Positions 29,074 to 39,832 of a stretch of DNA of 64,000 nt are shown in pieces; position 1 is the stretch's first letter; each line of letters begins with the position of its first letter. Position numbers and translations under genes: made by a program. The DNA is from an uncultured Oscillospiraceae bacterium (GTDB lineage Bacteria; Bacillota; Clostridia; Oscillospirales; Oscillospiraceae): NCBI GenBank assembly GCA_934589675.1, contig CAKTOF010000002.1, positions 104,508-168,507 of the forward strand, given 5' to 3'. Below the pieces are notes generated by a model. It saw only the letters and a program-made list of their open reading frames with translations, ran no database searches and was not told the origin of the DNA.

Positions 29074-30471
29074 TCAGATCTTTTTCCACTTGACGCCCTG
29101 CGGCGTGTCCATGAGCTCGATGCCCATGTCCTTGAGCTCGTCGCGGATGCGGTCGGCCTCGGCGAAGTTTTTCTCCTTGCGCGCAGCCTGACGCGCGGCG
29201 ATGAGCGACTCGACCTGCTCGCTGAGGTCGTCCTTTTTGCGCGCGTACAGAAGCCCGATGACGCCGGTCAGCTCGTCGAAGATCGCGCGGCACGCCTTGG
29301 CCAGCGCCTTTGTCGGCGTGCCCTCGAGCGCGGTGTTGATGGCGCGGGTCAGCTCGAAGAGGACGCCGATGGCGTCGGCGGTGTTGAGGTCGTCGTCCAT
29401 GGCCTCGTCAAAGCGCGTGCGGTAGACGGCAAGGCCGTCCGCGGCCGCCTGCTCTTCCGGCATCATGTCGCCGTCCGCGCCGTTTTCGCACAGGAATTCC
29501 ATGTTGTCCTTGGCCGAGTACAGGCGCTCCAGTGCGGCCTGGCTCTGCTCGAGCGAGTCTCTGGAGTAGTTGAGCGGGCTGCGGTAGTGCGCGGCGAGCA
29601 TGAAGAAGCGGATCGTCTCATAGCCGTAGGCCGCGGCCGCGTCGCGCACGGTGAAGAAGTTGCCGAGCGACTTTGACATCTTGCGGTTGTCGATGTTCAA
29701 AAAGCCGTTGTGCATCCAGTAGCGCACGAACTGGCAGCCGTTGGCGCACTCGGACTGCGCGATCTCGTTTTCGTGGTGCGGGAACTGCAGATCCGCGCCG
29801 CCGCAGTGGATGTCGATCGTGTGGCCGAGGTAGCGGTTGGACATGGCCGAGCACTCGATGTGCCAGCCGGGACGCCCCTCGCCCCACGGCGACGGCCACG
29901 ACGGCTCGCCGGGCTTGGCGGCCTTCCAGAGCGCGAAGTCCATGGGATCCTCCTTCTGCTCGCCGACGGCAATGCGCGCGCCGGCCTCGAGATCCTCGAG
30001 CGGCTGGTGCGAAAGCTTGCCGTAGTCCTTGAACTTCAGCGTGCGGAAATAGACGTCGCCGCCGGATGCATACGCGTAGCCCTTGTCGACGAGCGTCTGC
30101 ACGAGCTCAATGATCTGCTGGATATTTTCCGTCGCGCGCGGGTGGATCGTCGCCGGACGGACGCCGAGACCCTGCGCGTCGGTGAAGTACTCGCGGATGT
30201 ACTTCTCGGCGACCTCACTGGCCGGGATCCCCTCCTCGGCGGCGCGGCGGATGATCTTGTCGTCGACGTCCGTGAAGTTCTGCACGAACGTCACATCGTA
30301 GCCGCGGTACTCCAGATACCGGCGCAGCACGTCGAACATGATGATCGGGCGGGCGTTGCCGACGTGGATGAGGTTATACACCGTCGGCCCGCAGCAGTAG
30401 ATCTTCACCTTGCCCGGCTCGAGCGGGATAAACTCCTCCTTCTGCCGCGTCATCGTATTATAGATCTTCAT
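29074..30471 (-). CDS. cysS: Cysteinyl-tRNA synthetase
   Basis: 465 residues, usual length. Class I signatures: zinc Cys in YCCGPTVYN, HVGN (36-39, the HIGH motif), WHIECSAMS and GGADLQFPHHENEIAQSE for zinc and cysteine selection, and KMSKSLGNF (the KMSKS loop). Charges tRNA-Cys in the cytoplasm. ATG 30471 follows GAGGAGGC. Expression is controlled by the T-box leader immediately upstream, with its own promoter overlapping the pgsA stop. Confidence 0.97.
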   Translation of the reverse strand: MKIYNTMTRQKEEFIPLEPGKVKIYCCGPTVYNLIHVGNARPIIMFDVLRRYLEYRGYDVTFVQNFTDVDDKIIRRAAEEGIPASEVAEKYIREYFTDAQGLGVRPATIHPRATENIQQIIELVQTLVDKGYAYASGGDVYFRTLKFKDYGKLSHQPLEDLEAGARIAVGEQKEDPMDFALWKAAKPGEPSWPSPWGEGRPGWHIECSAMSNRYLGHTIDIHCGGADLQFPHHENEIAQSECANGCQFVRYWMHNGFLNIDNRKMSKSLGNFFTVRDAAAAYGYETIRFFMLAAHYRSPLNYSRDSLEQSQAALERLYSAKDNMEFLCENGADGDMMPEEQAAADGLAVYRTRFDEAMDDDLNTADAIGVLFELTRAINTALEGTPTKALAKACRAIFDELTGVIGLLYARKKDDLSEQVESLIAARQAARKEKNFAEADRIRDELKDMGIELMDTPQGVKWKKI

Positions 30472-30501
30472 GGCAAATGCCTCCTCAAATTATTTCAAAT
30501 C

Positions 30502-30735
30502 AAAAGCCCGCCCCCGCGCGCCTTTTCCGGCACGAGAGGCGGGCATCAGCTCGCGGTTCCACTCTCATTTCTTGCTCAAAGCCCGTAACGTGAGCCACGC
30601 GGGGTCTCCCCTCGCTCCCGGACGCACTTCGCGCCATCCCTCGCCGCGTCCGCTTGCAGCCATGGCGGACGCTCTCTGCCGCGGGGCAAGGGCGCTACTT
30701 TTTCCGTTCAACGCGATATGCAATTCTGAAATTCC
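30502..30735 (-). promoter_or_regulatory. Cysteine T-box riboswitch leader of cysS
   Basis: The T-box sequence AGAGTGGAACCGCG is on the minus strand (complement of 30552-30565), followed by a terminator hairpin GCCCGCC...GGCGGGC (30506-30544) and TTTTG. Upstream, a long stem-I region contains AGAGAG and a candidate UGC specifier (complement of 30624-30626) in GAAGUGCGUCC. The mechanism known for the class: uncharged tRNA-Cys pairs with the specifier and the T-box bulge to form the antiterminator. Specifier assignment is by eye. Confidence 0.88.
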
Positions 30736-30741
30736 GGAAGT

Positions 30742-30770
30742 ATGATAACAGGATTTTGGGGGTCTGTCAA
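30742..30770 (-). promoter_or_regulatory. cysS promoter
   Basis: -35 TTGACA (complement of 30765-30770), 17-bp spacer, -10 TATCAT (complement of 30742-30747). The -35 overlaps the TGA stop of pgsA. Confidence 0.85.
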
Positions 30771-31288
30771 GCGCTGCGGCCGAGGCCGAGCACGCTGCCG
30801 TTTTTCATAAAGTACTCCACGCCGGAAACAACCGTCGTGCCGAGGATGACGGCGATGACGACCCAATCGAGCCAGCGGTACGGGAACACCATCATGATGC
30901 AAAGTCCGACCATGGTCGACGCCGTCTTGATCTTGCCCGACCACGCGGCGGCGATGACCTTGCCGCCGGACGCGGCGATCATGCGAAGGCCCGACACGGC
31001 AAATTCGCGCGTGAGCACAACCATGACCGCCCACGCCGGCATCCGCTCCCACTGGCAGAAGATGCACATGGCCGAGATAACGAGCAGCTTGTCGGCCAGC
31101 GGGTCTAAAAACTTTCCGAAGTCGCTGACCTGATGATAATGCCGGGCGACGTAGCCGTCCACAAAATCCGTCAGGCTCGCAAAAATGAACACGATGAGCG
31201 CCGCCCATTCAAAGCCGCACAGCAGCAGCGCCATAAAAACCGGAATGAGCGCCACGCGCAGCAGCGTCAGCTTGCTTGCAGTTGTCAT
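30767..31288 (-). CDS. pgsA: CDP-diacylglycerol-glycerol-3-phosphate 3-phosphatidyltransferase
   Basis: 173 residues with four or five membrane segments. The CDP-alcohol phosphotransferase motif is complete: DFVDGYVARHYHQVSDFGKF followed by LDPLADK (D-x2-DG-x2-AR...G-x3-D-x3-D). Makes phosphatidylglycerol phosphate for membrane phospholipids. Three bases separate it from rimO, so the run recA-recX-rimO-pgsA is probably one transcript. Confidence 0.94.
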   Translation of the reverse strand: MTTASKLTLLRVALIPVFMALLLCGFEWAALIVFIFASLTDFVDGYVARHYHQVSDFGKFLDPLADKLLVISAMCIFCQWERMPAWAVMVVLTREFAVSGLRMIAASGGKVIAAAWSGKIKTASTMVGLCIMMVFPYRWLDWVVIAVILGTTVVSGVEYFMKNGSVLGLGRSA

Positions 31289-31291
31289 TGC

Positions 31292-32620
31292 TCAGTACCC
31301 CTCTCCCTGTGCCGTGCCGATGAGGTCGCCGTCGGCCGTCTCGGTGATCTTGACCTGATAGAACTGTCCCGGCAGACCGTCGTCCGCTTCAAAGAGCACG
31401 CGGCCGTCGATGTCCGGCGAGTCGGCGTATGTCCGGCCGCACCAGAGCTGCGCGTCCTCGTCGAAGTCCTCGCACAGAACCTCCATGACCGTTCCGACGC
31501 GCGCCTCGTTCCACGCGTCCATGACGCGCGACTGCGCCTGACTGATGATCTCGGCGCGGCGCTCGGCGGTCTCGGCGTCGGGGTGCTCCATCTTTGCCGC
31601 GGGCGTGCCGTCCTCAGGCGAGAAGGCAAAACAGCCGACGCGTTCGAGCCTGTACTCGTGCAGGAAATCGCACAGCTCCTCAAACTCCGCCTCGCCCTCG
31701 CCGGGAAGGCCCGTGATGAGGCTCGTGCGGATAACAAGGCCGGGGATGCGGCCGCGCAGGCGCGTGAGCATCTCGGACAGGAACTTCGCATCGCCGCGGC
31801 GGTTCATGCGGCGCAATATGCGGTCGTTGACGTGCTGGATGGGGATGTCGAGATATTTGACGATCTTCGGCTCGCTCGCGATGACGTCGATGAGCTCGTC
31901 GGGGATCTCGTCAGGGTAGAGATAGTGCACGCGCACCCAGTGGAGCTTTTCGATCTTGCACAGGTCGCGCAGCAATGGCGCGAGCCTGCGCTCGCCGTAC
32001 AGGTCGAGGCCGTAGCGGCTCGTGTCCTGCGCGACGACGATGAGCTCGCGCACGCCGGCCTCGGCCAACTCGCGCGCCTCCTGCAAAACGTCCTCATACG
32101 CGCGGCTGCGATAGCGCCCGCGCAGGCTCGGGATGACGCAGAACGAGCAGTGGTTGTCGCAGCCCTCGGCGATCTTCAGGAACGCATAATGCCGCGGCGT
32201 CGTCAGCACGCGGCCGACCTCGGGGATCGGCGCGTCGATGTCACCGAATCTCTCCGGCCGCCCGCCGGCAAGCACTTCCTCAACAGCCGGCACGATGTCA
32301 TAATAGCTGCCCGTTCCGAGCACGCCGTCCACCTCGGGCAGCTCCTGCAAAATCTCGTCGCGGTAGCGCTCGGACAGGCAGCCGGTGACGAGGATCTTGC
32401 CGACGCGGCCGAGCTGCTTGCGCTCGGCGAGCATCAGGATGTTCGCAATGGCCTCGGACTTGGCCGAGTCGATGAAGCCGCACGTATTGACGACGGCGAC
32501 GTCCACCTCATCCGCCTCCGGGCTGATCGCATAGCCCGCCTCGCTGAGCAGGCAGATCATCTGTTCGGTGTTGACCTGGTTTTTCGCACAGCCCAGCGAG
32601 ATAAAGCCCACACTTGGCAT
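31292..32620 (-). CDS. rimO: Ribosomal protein S12 methylthiotransferase
   Basis: 442 residues. UPF0004 domain with Cys11, Cys47 and Cys81 for the auxiliary cluster (SLGCAKNQVNTE, NTCGFIDSAK, VTGCLSERY). The radical-SAM motif C-x3-C-x2-C is at 154-161 (EGCDNHCSFCVIP). A C-terminal TRAM domain (~375-442) is present. Methylthiolates Asp of ribosomal protein S12; the CAKNQVNTE signature favours RimO over MiaB. Confidence 0.95.
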   Translation of the reverse strand: MPSVGFISLGCAKNQVNTEQMICLLSEAGYAISPEADEVDVAVVNTCGFIDSAKSEAIANILMLAERKQLGRVGKILVTGCLSERYRDEILQELPEVDGVLGTGSYYDIVPAVEEVLAGGRPERFGDIDAPIPEVGRVLTTPRHYAFLKIAEGCDNHCSFCVIPSLRGRYRSRAYEDVLQEARELAEAGVRELIVVAQDTSRYGLDLYGERRLAPLLRDLCKIEKLHWVRVHYLYPDEIPDELIDVIASEPKIVKYLDIPIQHVNDRILRRMNRRGDAKFLSEMLTRLRGRIPGLVIRTSLITGLPGEGEAEFEELCDFLHEYRLERVGCFAFSPEDGTPAAKMEHPDAETAERRAEIISQAQSRVMDAWNEARVGTVMEVLCEDFDEDAQLWCGRTYADSPDIDGRVLFEADDGLPGQFYQVKITETADGDLIGTAQGEGY

Positions 32621-32638
32621 AACACATTTCCTCCAAAT

Positions 32639-33257
32639 TTATTCTTCCGGATCATTCTCCGCGGCCGACTGCTCATAGCGCCGCAGCGCGTCGCGGATGT
32701 CGCCGTAGCTGTGGCCGCGGCGGATGAGCGCGTCCGTCACGCGGCGGCGTTCCCGCTCGTCAGGAAGATTGCCGCGCAGACGCTGCGATAAAAAGCGGTC
32801 GATGGCGTCGTCCGGCTCGGGAAGCTCCGCTAACGCGTCGTCCCAGAGCTCTCTTGCGATGCCCTTGGCGTAGAGCTCCTGCCGGATGCGCGCTTTGCCG
32901 TATCCCTTGGCCGCGGCGCGGCGGGCGATGTCGCGCGCGGCCTTTTCGTCGTCGAGCACGCCGAGGTCATGGAGCCACTGCGCCGCGTCGGCCGCGTCGG
33001 CCTTGTCCTCGCCCTTTTGCACGAGGCGGCGGCGCAGCTCCTGCTCTGAAACGCCGGATGCCGCGACGATGCGCACGGCCCGCGCGCGGCTTGACGCTCG
33101 CTTTGCAGTTTTCAGAAGTTCCTCATATTCCTCGTCCGTCAGGAACCGGCCGGAATACAGGCCGCAGTCGGCCACGACGCTCGGCTCGACGCGCAGCTTG
33201 TGCCCGTCGTCGAATATGAGCGTGAACCGGCCGGACTGGGGCGAGCGTGTGAGGGAC

Positions 33258-33268
<11 letters not shown>
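32639..33268 (-). CDS. recX: Regulatory protein RecX
   Basis: 209 residues, three-helix-repeat RecX type (VSEQELRRRLVQKGEDKADAADA, GYGKARIRQELYAKGI, RRVTDALIRRGHSYGDIRDAL). RecX modulates RecA filaments. The gene starts inside the end of recA (11-bp overlap), a common arrangement, so the two are coupled. A 60-residue N-terminal extension is normal for Firmicutes RecX. Confidence 0.92.
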
Positions 33269-34382
<1,114 letters not shown>

Positions 34383-34388
34383 GGTGGA

Positions 34389-35258
34389 TCACGCTTCCTC
34401 TCTGATGTACTGGGCGATGACGGCGCGCTCGATGTCGGCCGTGTCCGACGCCACCTGTAATACCTGAAACTGTGCCTGCTCTAAAATGCGGTAGACGGCG
34501 CGGCTTTGCCCCTGTCCGAATTCAAAGCAGAGATACCCGCCCGGCTTGAGCACCCGGCGGAAGTTCTTCACGATCGCGCGGTAAAAATCCAGCCCGTCCA
34601 CGCCGCCGTCGAGCGCCAGATGCGGCTCATAGTCGCGCACCGACGGCTGGAGCGTCGCCATTTCGGCCGTCGTGACATACGGCGGGTTGGAAACGATGAG
34701 ATCAAACTGGCCCAAAAACGCCGGCGCCGGCAGCCTTGCGTCCACGCGCACGCAGCTGACGCGGCGTGTGAGGCCGAGCGCGGAGCAGTTGTGCCGCGCC
34801 ACAGCCAGCACCTCAGCCGACACGTCCGCAAGCGTCACGCGCGCGTCCTTCACCCGCCCGGCAATGGCAAGGCCGATGCAGCCCGAGCCGGTGCAAAGAT
34901 CCAGAATGCGCGGATTCTGCTCCAAAAACAGCGCCCGGCGGATGGCCAGCGCCGTGACGACCTCCGTGTCGTCGCGCGGGATGAGCACGTCGGGCGTGAC
35001 GGTCAGCGGCATCCCGTGGAATTCCCACTGTCCGAGCACATAGGCCAGCGGCTCTCCGCCAAGCAGGCGCGCCGTCAGGCGCTCCATTTCCGCCGCCTGC
35101 TCCTCGCTTGCCTGCGCCTCGCGCTCGGCCAGGATCTGCTCGATGCGCTTCCCCGTCACCTTGCCGAGCAGGGCGCGGGCGAGATATGCCGCGTCCTCGC
35201 CCTCCGTCGGCAGGAGCGCGCGGCGCGCGTCCAGGTACAGGTCAGCGTAGGTTTTCAC
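34389..35258 (-). CDS. prmC: Peptide chain release factor N5-glutamine methyltransferase
   Basis: 289 residues. SAM-binding RILDLCTGSGCIGLAIA (~118-134) and the catalytic NPPY in LIVSNPPYVTTAEM (~195-208); N-terminal helical domain for release-factor binding. Methylates the GGQ glutamine of RF1/RF2. It overlaps the DUF1385 gene by 4 bp; the DUF1385-prmC pair is common in Firmicutes, though prfA is not here. Confidence 0.95.
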   Translation of the reverse strand: MKTYADLYLDARRALLPTEGEDAAYLARALLGKVTGKRIEQILAEREAQASEEQAAEMERLTARLLGGEPLAYVLGQWEFHGMPLTVTPDVLIPRDDTEVVTALAIRRALFLEQNPRILDLCTGSGCIGLAIAGRVKDARVTLADVSAEVLAVARHNCSALGLTRRVSCVRVDARLPAPAFLGQFDLIVSNPPYVTTAEMATLQPSVRDYEPHLALDGGVDGLDFYRAIVKNFRRVLKPGGYLCFEFGQGQSRAVYRILEQAQFQVLQVASDTADIERAVIAQYIREEA

Positions 35259-36211
35259 CAGCGATCGTCCCCTTCCTTGTCCGGAAGCACAAGCTTCAGC
35301 GCCTCAATGCCGACTTCGATCATGGAATCGTCCGGTTCGTTCGTCGTCAGGTGCTGAAACCACATGCCCGGCGCGCTGAGCGCGCGCGTGAGCGCGTTGT
35401 CATGCCGGCCGACGAAGCGGTTGCACTCATAGCTGACGGCGACGACGACGGGCAGGAGCGCCAGATGGAGCAGCATGCGCAGCGCCGTGTTCGAGACCTG
35501 GATGACGGAGCCGACGAGCACGCTGATGATGATAACGACGAACAGAAAGCTCGTTCCGCAGCGCGGATGCAGCCGCGTCATCGGCCGCACGTTTTCGACC
35601 GTGAGCGGCAGCTGCGCCTCGTAGCAGCGGATGGTCTTATGCTCCGCGCCGTGATAGGAAAAAACGCGCTTCATATCCTTCATACGCGAGACGATGGCAA
35701 GGTAGCCGACGAACATGAGGATCTTCATCACGCCCTCGAGCAGGTTGCGGATGACAAGATGGTCATGCACCGGGCGGATGAGGCCGACGAGGAACGTCGG
35801 CAGCAGGAAGAACAGCGCAACGGAAAAGCACACGCCGAGCAGCGCAGCAAAATAGATGACCGCCTTCTCCATCTTCTCCGAGCCGAGCTTTTTCTCGAGC
35901 CACTGGTCGAATTTTGACGGCTCGGACGCCTCTTCCTCCTCCGGATAGTACTCCGCGGAGAACATGAGCGCCTTCACACCCGACACCATGGACGAGGCGA
36001 AGTTCACGACGCCGCGGATGAGCGGCCAGCCGCAGATGGGGTGGCGGTCCTTGATGAGCTTCAGGTCCTCGACCTTCGTGACAAGCCCCTCGGGCGAGCG
36101 GACGACGATGGCCTGCTTCTGCGGGCCGCGCATATAGATTCCCTCGATGAGCGCCTGCCCGCCGATGAGCGTTTTGAATTTCTCCTGGCTTGCGCCTTCT
36201 TGTTTTTTCAT
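35255..36211 (-). CDS. DUF1385 (YqhQ-like) membrane protein
   Basis: 318 residues. It begins with the family hallmark GGQALIEGIYMRGPQKQAIVVR; later GAEHKTIRCYE and HPRCGTSFLFVVIIISVLVGS are also typical. Four or five hydrophobic segments. Function of the family is not established; a link to cell envelope or metal handling has been suggested only by context. The ribosome site is weak (AGAAAGGCATC). Lies between the two-component kinase and prmC. Confidence 0.9.
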   Translation of the reverse strand: MKKQEGASQEKFKTLIGGQALIEGIYMRGPQKQAIVVRSPEGLVTKVEDLKLIKDRHPICGWPLIRGVVNFASSMVSGVKALMFSAEYYPEEEEASEPSKFDQWLEKKLGSEKMEKAVIYFAALLGVCFSVALFFLLPTFLVGLIRPVHDHLVIRNLLEGVMKILMFVGYLAIVSRMKDMKRVFSYHGAEHKTIRCYEAQLPLTVENVRPMTRLHPRCGTSFLFVVIIISVLVGSVIQVSNTALRMLLHLALLPVVVAVSYECNRFVGRHDNALTRALSAPGMWFQHLTTNEPDDSMIEVGIEALKLVLPDKEGDDRW

Positions 36212-36228
36212 GCGAGTGATGCCTTTCT

Positions 36229-37653
36229 TTATGCTTCGCCCGCCGGCAGGCGGATGGTGACAAGCGTGCCGCCGCCGGGCGCATTTTCAAGGTCGAGCGT
36301 GCCGCCGTGCATCGTGACGATCTCGTCGCACACGGCAAGGCCGATGCCGCTTCCGCGGGCCTTGCTCGAGCCCTTGTAGAATTTCATTTTTACGTGCGGC
36401 AGCTCCTCTTCAGGGATGCCGGGGCCATAGTCGCGGATGCGGACGACGACGGCGCCGTCCTCGCAGTGGATGGACGCGTCGATCCGGCCGCCCTCGCCGC
36501 CGTGCTTGGCCGCATTGTCCAAAAGATTGAGGAACACCTGCCGCATTCTGGCCGGGTCGCAGCGCAGCTCCGGGATGTCCTCGTCGTTTTCGAGGTAGTC
36601 GAGCACGATGCCCTCCTGCCGAAGGCGGCTGCCGTACATGAACACCGTGTCCTCAAATTCCGCGCGCAGGTCGCACGGCTCGACGCTTAAGGTAAAACGC
36701 CCGTCCTGAATGCGGGTGAACTCGAGCAGCTCCTCAACCATGCGCGTCAGCCGGTGCGTCTCGCGCAATATGGTCTGGATGCCGCGGCGCGTCTGCACGG
36801 GGTCGAATTCGTCGGAGGCCAAAAGCGTCTCGCCCCAGCCGGCGATGGCCGTGAGCGGCGTGCGCAGCTCATGCGAGACGGACGAGACAAATTCCGACTG
36901 CGTTTTCTCCGACTGGCCGATCTTGATGGACATATCGTTGATGGTGTCGGCCAGCTCGCCGATCTCGTCGTCGTAGCGCTTCTGGATCTGCACGCCGTAG
37001 CTGCCCGCGGCGATGCGCTTGGCCGTGGCGTTGATCTCCTGCACCGGGCCGATGATGGAGCGGATAAAAAAGCGGCTGTTGAACAGGATGAGCGCCAGAA
37101 TGGCGATCCCGACGAGCACGGAGCCGGCGATGTCGTAGCGCACCTGCCGGTCGACGAGCCGCAGGCTCGTCACATAGCGCAGCACGCCGATGACCTCGCC
37201 GTTCGTGTAGATCATCGGGCTGGAGACGGCCATGATGCGCTCGCCCGTCGTGGGGCTGCGGCCGGAAAAGACCGCGATCTCCTGCGTGGCGATGGCCTGA
37301 GTGATGTCCGACGTGCCGGGGTAGCCGCCGGCCCACTTCCCGTAGGACGAGGCCACAACGCCGCCGCGCGTGTTGATGAATTGCAGCTCGAGCGTGTTTT
37401 TCTCCTCGAACGACTGCGCATAGGCGATGCACGACTGGAAATACTCGTTGTAGCTCTGGCTGATGTAGTTGCCGAAGAAGTCGGTCGTCGTCTTGGCCTT
37501 GGCCACGAGGCCCGACTCCACATTGGAATAATAATAGATGGAAAACGCAACGGAGACAACGAGCACGGCGATGAGCACAACGGCCAGCACGATGCTCACG
37601 TTGTTGAGCAGCCAGCGCCGCTGGATGCCGCGGATCTTCGGCAGCTTTTTCAT
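36229..37653 (-). CDS. Membrane sensor histidine kinase (HAMP, HisKA, HATPase)
   Basis: 474 residues; ATG 37653 follows AAAGGAGG. TM1 at about 13-38, an extracellular sensing domain of about 130 residues (VESGLVAKAKTTTDFFG ... SPMIYTNGEVIGVLR), TM2 ~175-195, HAMP ~196-250, H-box FVSSVSHELRTPLTAI (~258-273), N-box QVFLNLLDNAAKHGG, G-boxes RDYGPGIPEEELPHV and GSGIGLAVCDEIV. Partner of the OmpR-type regulator encoded upstream. Architecture is like PhoR/WalK, but no PAS domain is evident. The signal is unknown. Confidence 0.93.
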   Translation of the reverse strand: MKKLPKIRGIQRRWLLNNVSIVLAVVLIAVLVVSVAFSIYYYSNVESGLVAKAKTTTDFFGNYISQSYNEYFQSCIAYAQSFEEKNTLELQFINTRGGVVASSYGKWAGGYPGTSDITQAIATQEIAVFSGRSPTTGERIMAVSSPMIYTNGEVIGVLRYVTSLRLVDRQVRYDIAGSVLVGIAILALILFNSRFFIRSIIGPVQEINATAKRIAAGSYGVQIQKRYDDEIGELADTINDMSIKIGQSEKTQSEFVSSVSHELRTPLTAIAGWGETLLASDEFDPVQTRRGIQTILRETHRLTRMVEELLEFTRIQDGRFTLSVEPCDLRAEFEDTVFMYGSRLRQEGIVLDYLENDEDIPELRCDPARMRQVFLNLLDNAAKHGGEGGRIDASIHCEDGAVVVRIRDYGPGIPEEELPHVKMKFYKGSSKARGSGIGLAVCDEIVTMHGGTLDLENAPGGGTLVTIRLPAGEA

Positions 37654-37690
37654 CGCCGCACCTCCTTTCCCTTCACTTGAAGCCGGGCGC

Positions 37691-38377
37691 TCAGGCGCCC
37701 CACTTGTAGCCGTAGCCCCAGACGGTCGTGATGTAGGTGGGACTTGCGGTGTCGTCCTCGATCTTGATGCGGAGACGGCGGATGTTCACGTCGACGATCT
37801 TCAGTTCGCCGTCATAATCCCGCCCCCAGACGGCCGAGAGGATGTCCTCGCGCGAGAGCGCGCGGCCGGGGTTCTGCATGAACAGCTTCATAATGGCGTA
37901 CTCGACCTGCGTGAGCTTGATGCGCTGGCCGTTTTTCTCCAGCGTGCGGTTGCGCGTATTGAGCAGGAACGGCCCCTGCGCGATCTCGCCCTCCTCAGCC
38001 GCGATGTCGCCGCCGACGCGGCGGTAGAGCGCGTCGATGCGCGCGGTGAGCTCCGCGGGCGAAAACGGCTTTGTCACATAGTCGTCCGCGCCGGTCATGA
38101 GGCCCGTGACCTTGTCCATCTCCTGCGTGCGCGCGGTGAGCATGATGATGCCGATGGTCTTGTTCGTCGCGCGGATGTTGCGGCAGACCTCAAAGCCGTC
38201 GATGTCGGGCAGCATGATGTCGAGAATGGCCACGCCGATGTCGGGATTGTTCTTCAGCTGCTCGAGCGCCTCCATGCCCGTGCCCGCCTCAATGGCCTTG
38301 TAGCCCGCACGTTCGAGGTTGATGACCACAAAGCTGCGGATGGACACCTCGTCCTCCAGGATGAGTACCTTCTTCAT
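37691..38377 (-). CDS. OmpR/PhoB-family response regulator
   Basis: 228 residues. Receiver (1-120): LILEDEVSIRSF, phospho-acceptor in VAILDIMLPDIDGFEVC, and DDYVTKPFSPAELTARI with the conserved Lys. Winged-helix domain (~130-228): NGQRIKLTQVEYAIMKLFMQNPGRALSREDIL and VDVNIRRLRIKIEDD, YITTVWGYGYKW. Lies between the lipoprotein and the kinase genes in one operon. Confidence 0.95.
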   Translation of the reverse strand: MKKVLILEDEVSIRSFVVINLERAGYKAIEAGTGMEALEQLKNNPDIGVAILDIMLPDIDGFEVCRNIRATNKTIGIIMLTARTQEMDKVTGLMTGADDYVTKPFSPAELTARIDALYRRVGGDIAAEEGEIAQGPFLLNTRNRTLEKNGQRIKLTQVEYAIMKLFMQNPGRALSREDILSAVWGRDYDGELKIVDVNIRRLRIKIEDDTASPTYITTVWGYGYKWGA

Positions 38378-38407
38378 TGTATCGTATCAGCTCCTTGTTG
38401 GTTTGCA

Positions 38408-39739
38408 TCACATTTCGCCGGTGTTCCAGTCGACGCGGATATAGCCGAAGCGCGTGATGAGGCCCTCGCGCGTCAGCTCGCGTGCGCGCGGCGCCGTGCC
38501 GAGCGATGCGGCATAGGTCACGTCGCCCTTCTCGCCGAGCACAAAGCGGCCGTCCGCGGCCGCGAGCGCAGCCCGGTCGTCGCCGGTGAAGGCGTAGATG
38601 GTAAAGATCTCCTCCGGCTCGCGCCCGGCTCCGTACCACTGCGAGAACACATACCCGCGCACGCCGGAGTATTCCTCAAGGCGCGACACGGTCAGGCTCG
38701 TGCCCCACGCGTCCGGCAGGATGACATACCAGCCGCCGGAGTAGTTGTGGTAGGTCGTCATCTTCCTTGTGCGGCTGCCGTCGAGGCTCAGGCTGTACCA
38801 GTGGATGATCCAGTACGCGTCGCCCGAATCGGCGCCCTGCGCGCTCGGCAGCAGCTCCGGATCCGGCAGCTCGATGACGCCGTCGGCGTCGATGTCCGTG
38901 GCGTAGACGTAGTAGTTGCGCACTGTCGTGGCCGAATTTGTCCCGGCCGTGAGGTTGCAGAACGTGCCGTCCCGCACGGCAAAGACGTCCGTGAGAATGC
39001 TCGCGTCGTCATAGGTGCTCGCCACGAGCACGGCCGGGACATTCCCGCCGATGCTGCCTGAAATGATGCGCTTGACGGTGTTGACGCCCGTGGACATGGA
39101 CGCCTCCGGCTCGCGCTCCATCATGCCATTGTTATAGGTATAAAGCTCAGCCACGCCCGTGCGCTCCTCCGCGTCGAAGCGGAGGACGAACAGGTCGCTC
39201 ACGCCGTCGTTGGTCAGGTCGGTGACCGTGTACTCGGTGTAGTTGCAGCTGAGTAGCTCCACGATGTGCCCGTCGCGCAGCGCATAGACGCCAAGCGCCT
39301 GCAAGACCTGCTCGGACACCTGACGGCCCACGACGATCTCCGCGCCCGGCTCGCCGTCAAGCTCAACGTATTCCACGCGGTCGAACATGCTGCCGCTGCC
39401 CTCGATGACGGCGATGTTCTGGTAGGCGCCGTCCACAAGGTCGAACAGATAGAGCTTGAGCGGCTTTTCGTCGCTGGCCTTCAAAAACACGATGGCCTCG
39501 TCCTCGCCGTCGCCGTCGAGGTCGGCCAGCTGGACAGGCTGCTGATTTGAACCCGTGGCCGGCGCGCAGTAGGTCGTCCCGGCCGCCATGACCGCGTCGA
39601 TGGCCTGCTGGAGGTTGTTGTAGTCGTCCGACTGGCGCGGCAGCGCATAGAGCTCCTCCATCGGCTGGGCAAAGCAGCCGCAAAGCAGCAGCGCAAAGAG
39701 CGCCGCGAGTGCAAGCAGTGCAGTTTTTTTTCGCTTCAC
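38408..39739 (-). CDS. Lipoprotein with FG-GAP/VCBS-like repeats, co-transcribed with a two-component system
   Basis: 443 residues from GTG 39739, chosen because GGGGGAAAG is correctly spaced; ATGs at 39760 and 39790 would add a charged tail before the signal. Lipobox LLLCGC. The mature part contains several D-x-D-G-D/N-type calcium-loop-like segments (LADLDGDGEDEAIVFL, VTDLTNDGVSDLFVLRF, ATDIDADGVIEL) spaced as in beta-propeller repeats. Being first gene of the operon with the regulator and kinase, it may modulate sensing at the membrane. No named family recognised. Confidence 0.75.
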   Translation of the reverse strand: MKRKKTALLALAALFALLLCGCFAQPMEELYALPRQSDDYNNLQQAIDAVMAAGTTYCAPATGSNQQPVQLADLDGDGEDEAIVFLKASDEKPLKLYLFDLVDGAYQNIAVIEGSGSMFDRVEYVELDGEPGAEIVVGRQVSEQVLQALGVYALRDGHIVELLSCNYTEYTVTDLTNDGVSDLFVLRFDAEERTGVAELYTYNNGMMEREPEASMSTGVNTVKRIISGSIGGNVPAVLVASTYDDASILTDVFAVRDGTFCNLTAGTNSATTVRNYYVYATDIDADGVIELPDPELLPSAQGADSGDAYWIIHWYSLSLDGSRTRKMTTYHNYSGGWYVILPDAWGTSLTVSRLEEYSGVRGYVFSQWYGAGREPEEIFTIYAFTGDDRAALAAADGRFVLGEKGDVTYAASLGTAPRARELTREGLITRFGYIRVDWNTGEM

Positions 39740-39796
39740 AGCCGCTTTCCCCCTTTTCATCCGGTATTGCGTCAGGGTATGAAGCCCCATCCATAC

Positions 39797-39805
39797 ATTA
39801 TAGCA
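39797..39805 (-). promoter_or_regulatory. Extended -10 promoter of the lipoprotein/two-component operon
   Basis: TGCTATAAT on the minus strand (complement of 39797-39805), an extended -10, about 60 bp before the lipoprotein start. The -35 region is weak. Confidence 0.6.
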
Positions 39806-39832
39806 TAAGCCGGAACATTTGAACAGATATTT

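Noticed and set aside
34383..34500. SOS box upstream of recA
   Set aside because: No GAAC-N4-GTTC-like sequence is seen between prmC and recA or in the end of prmC.
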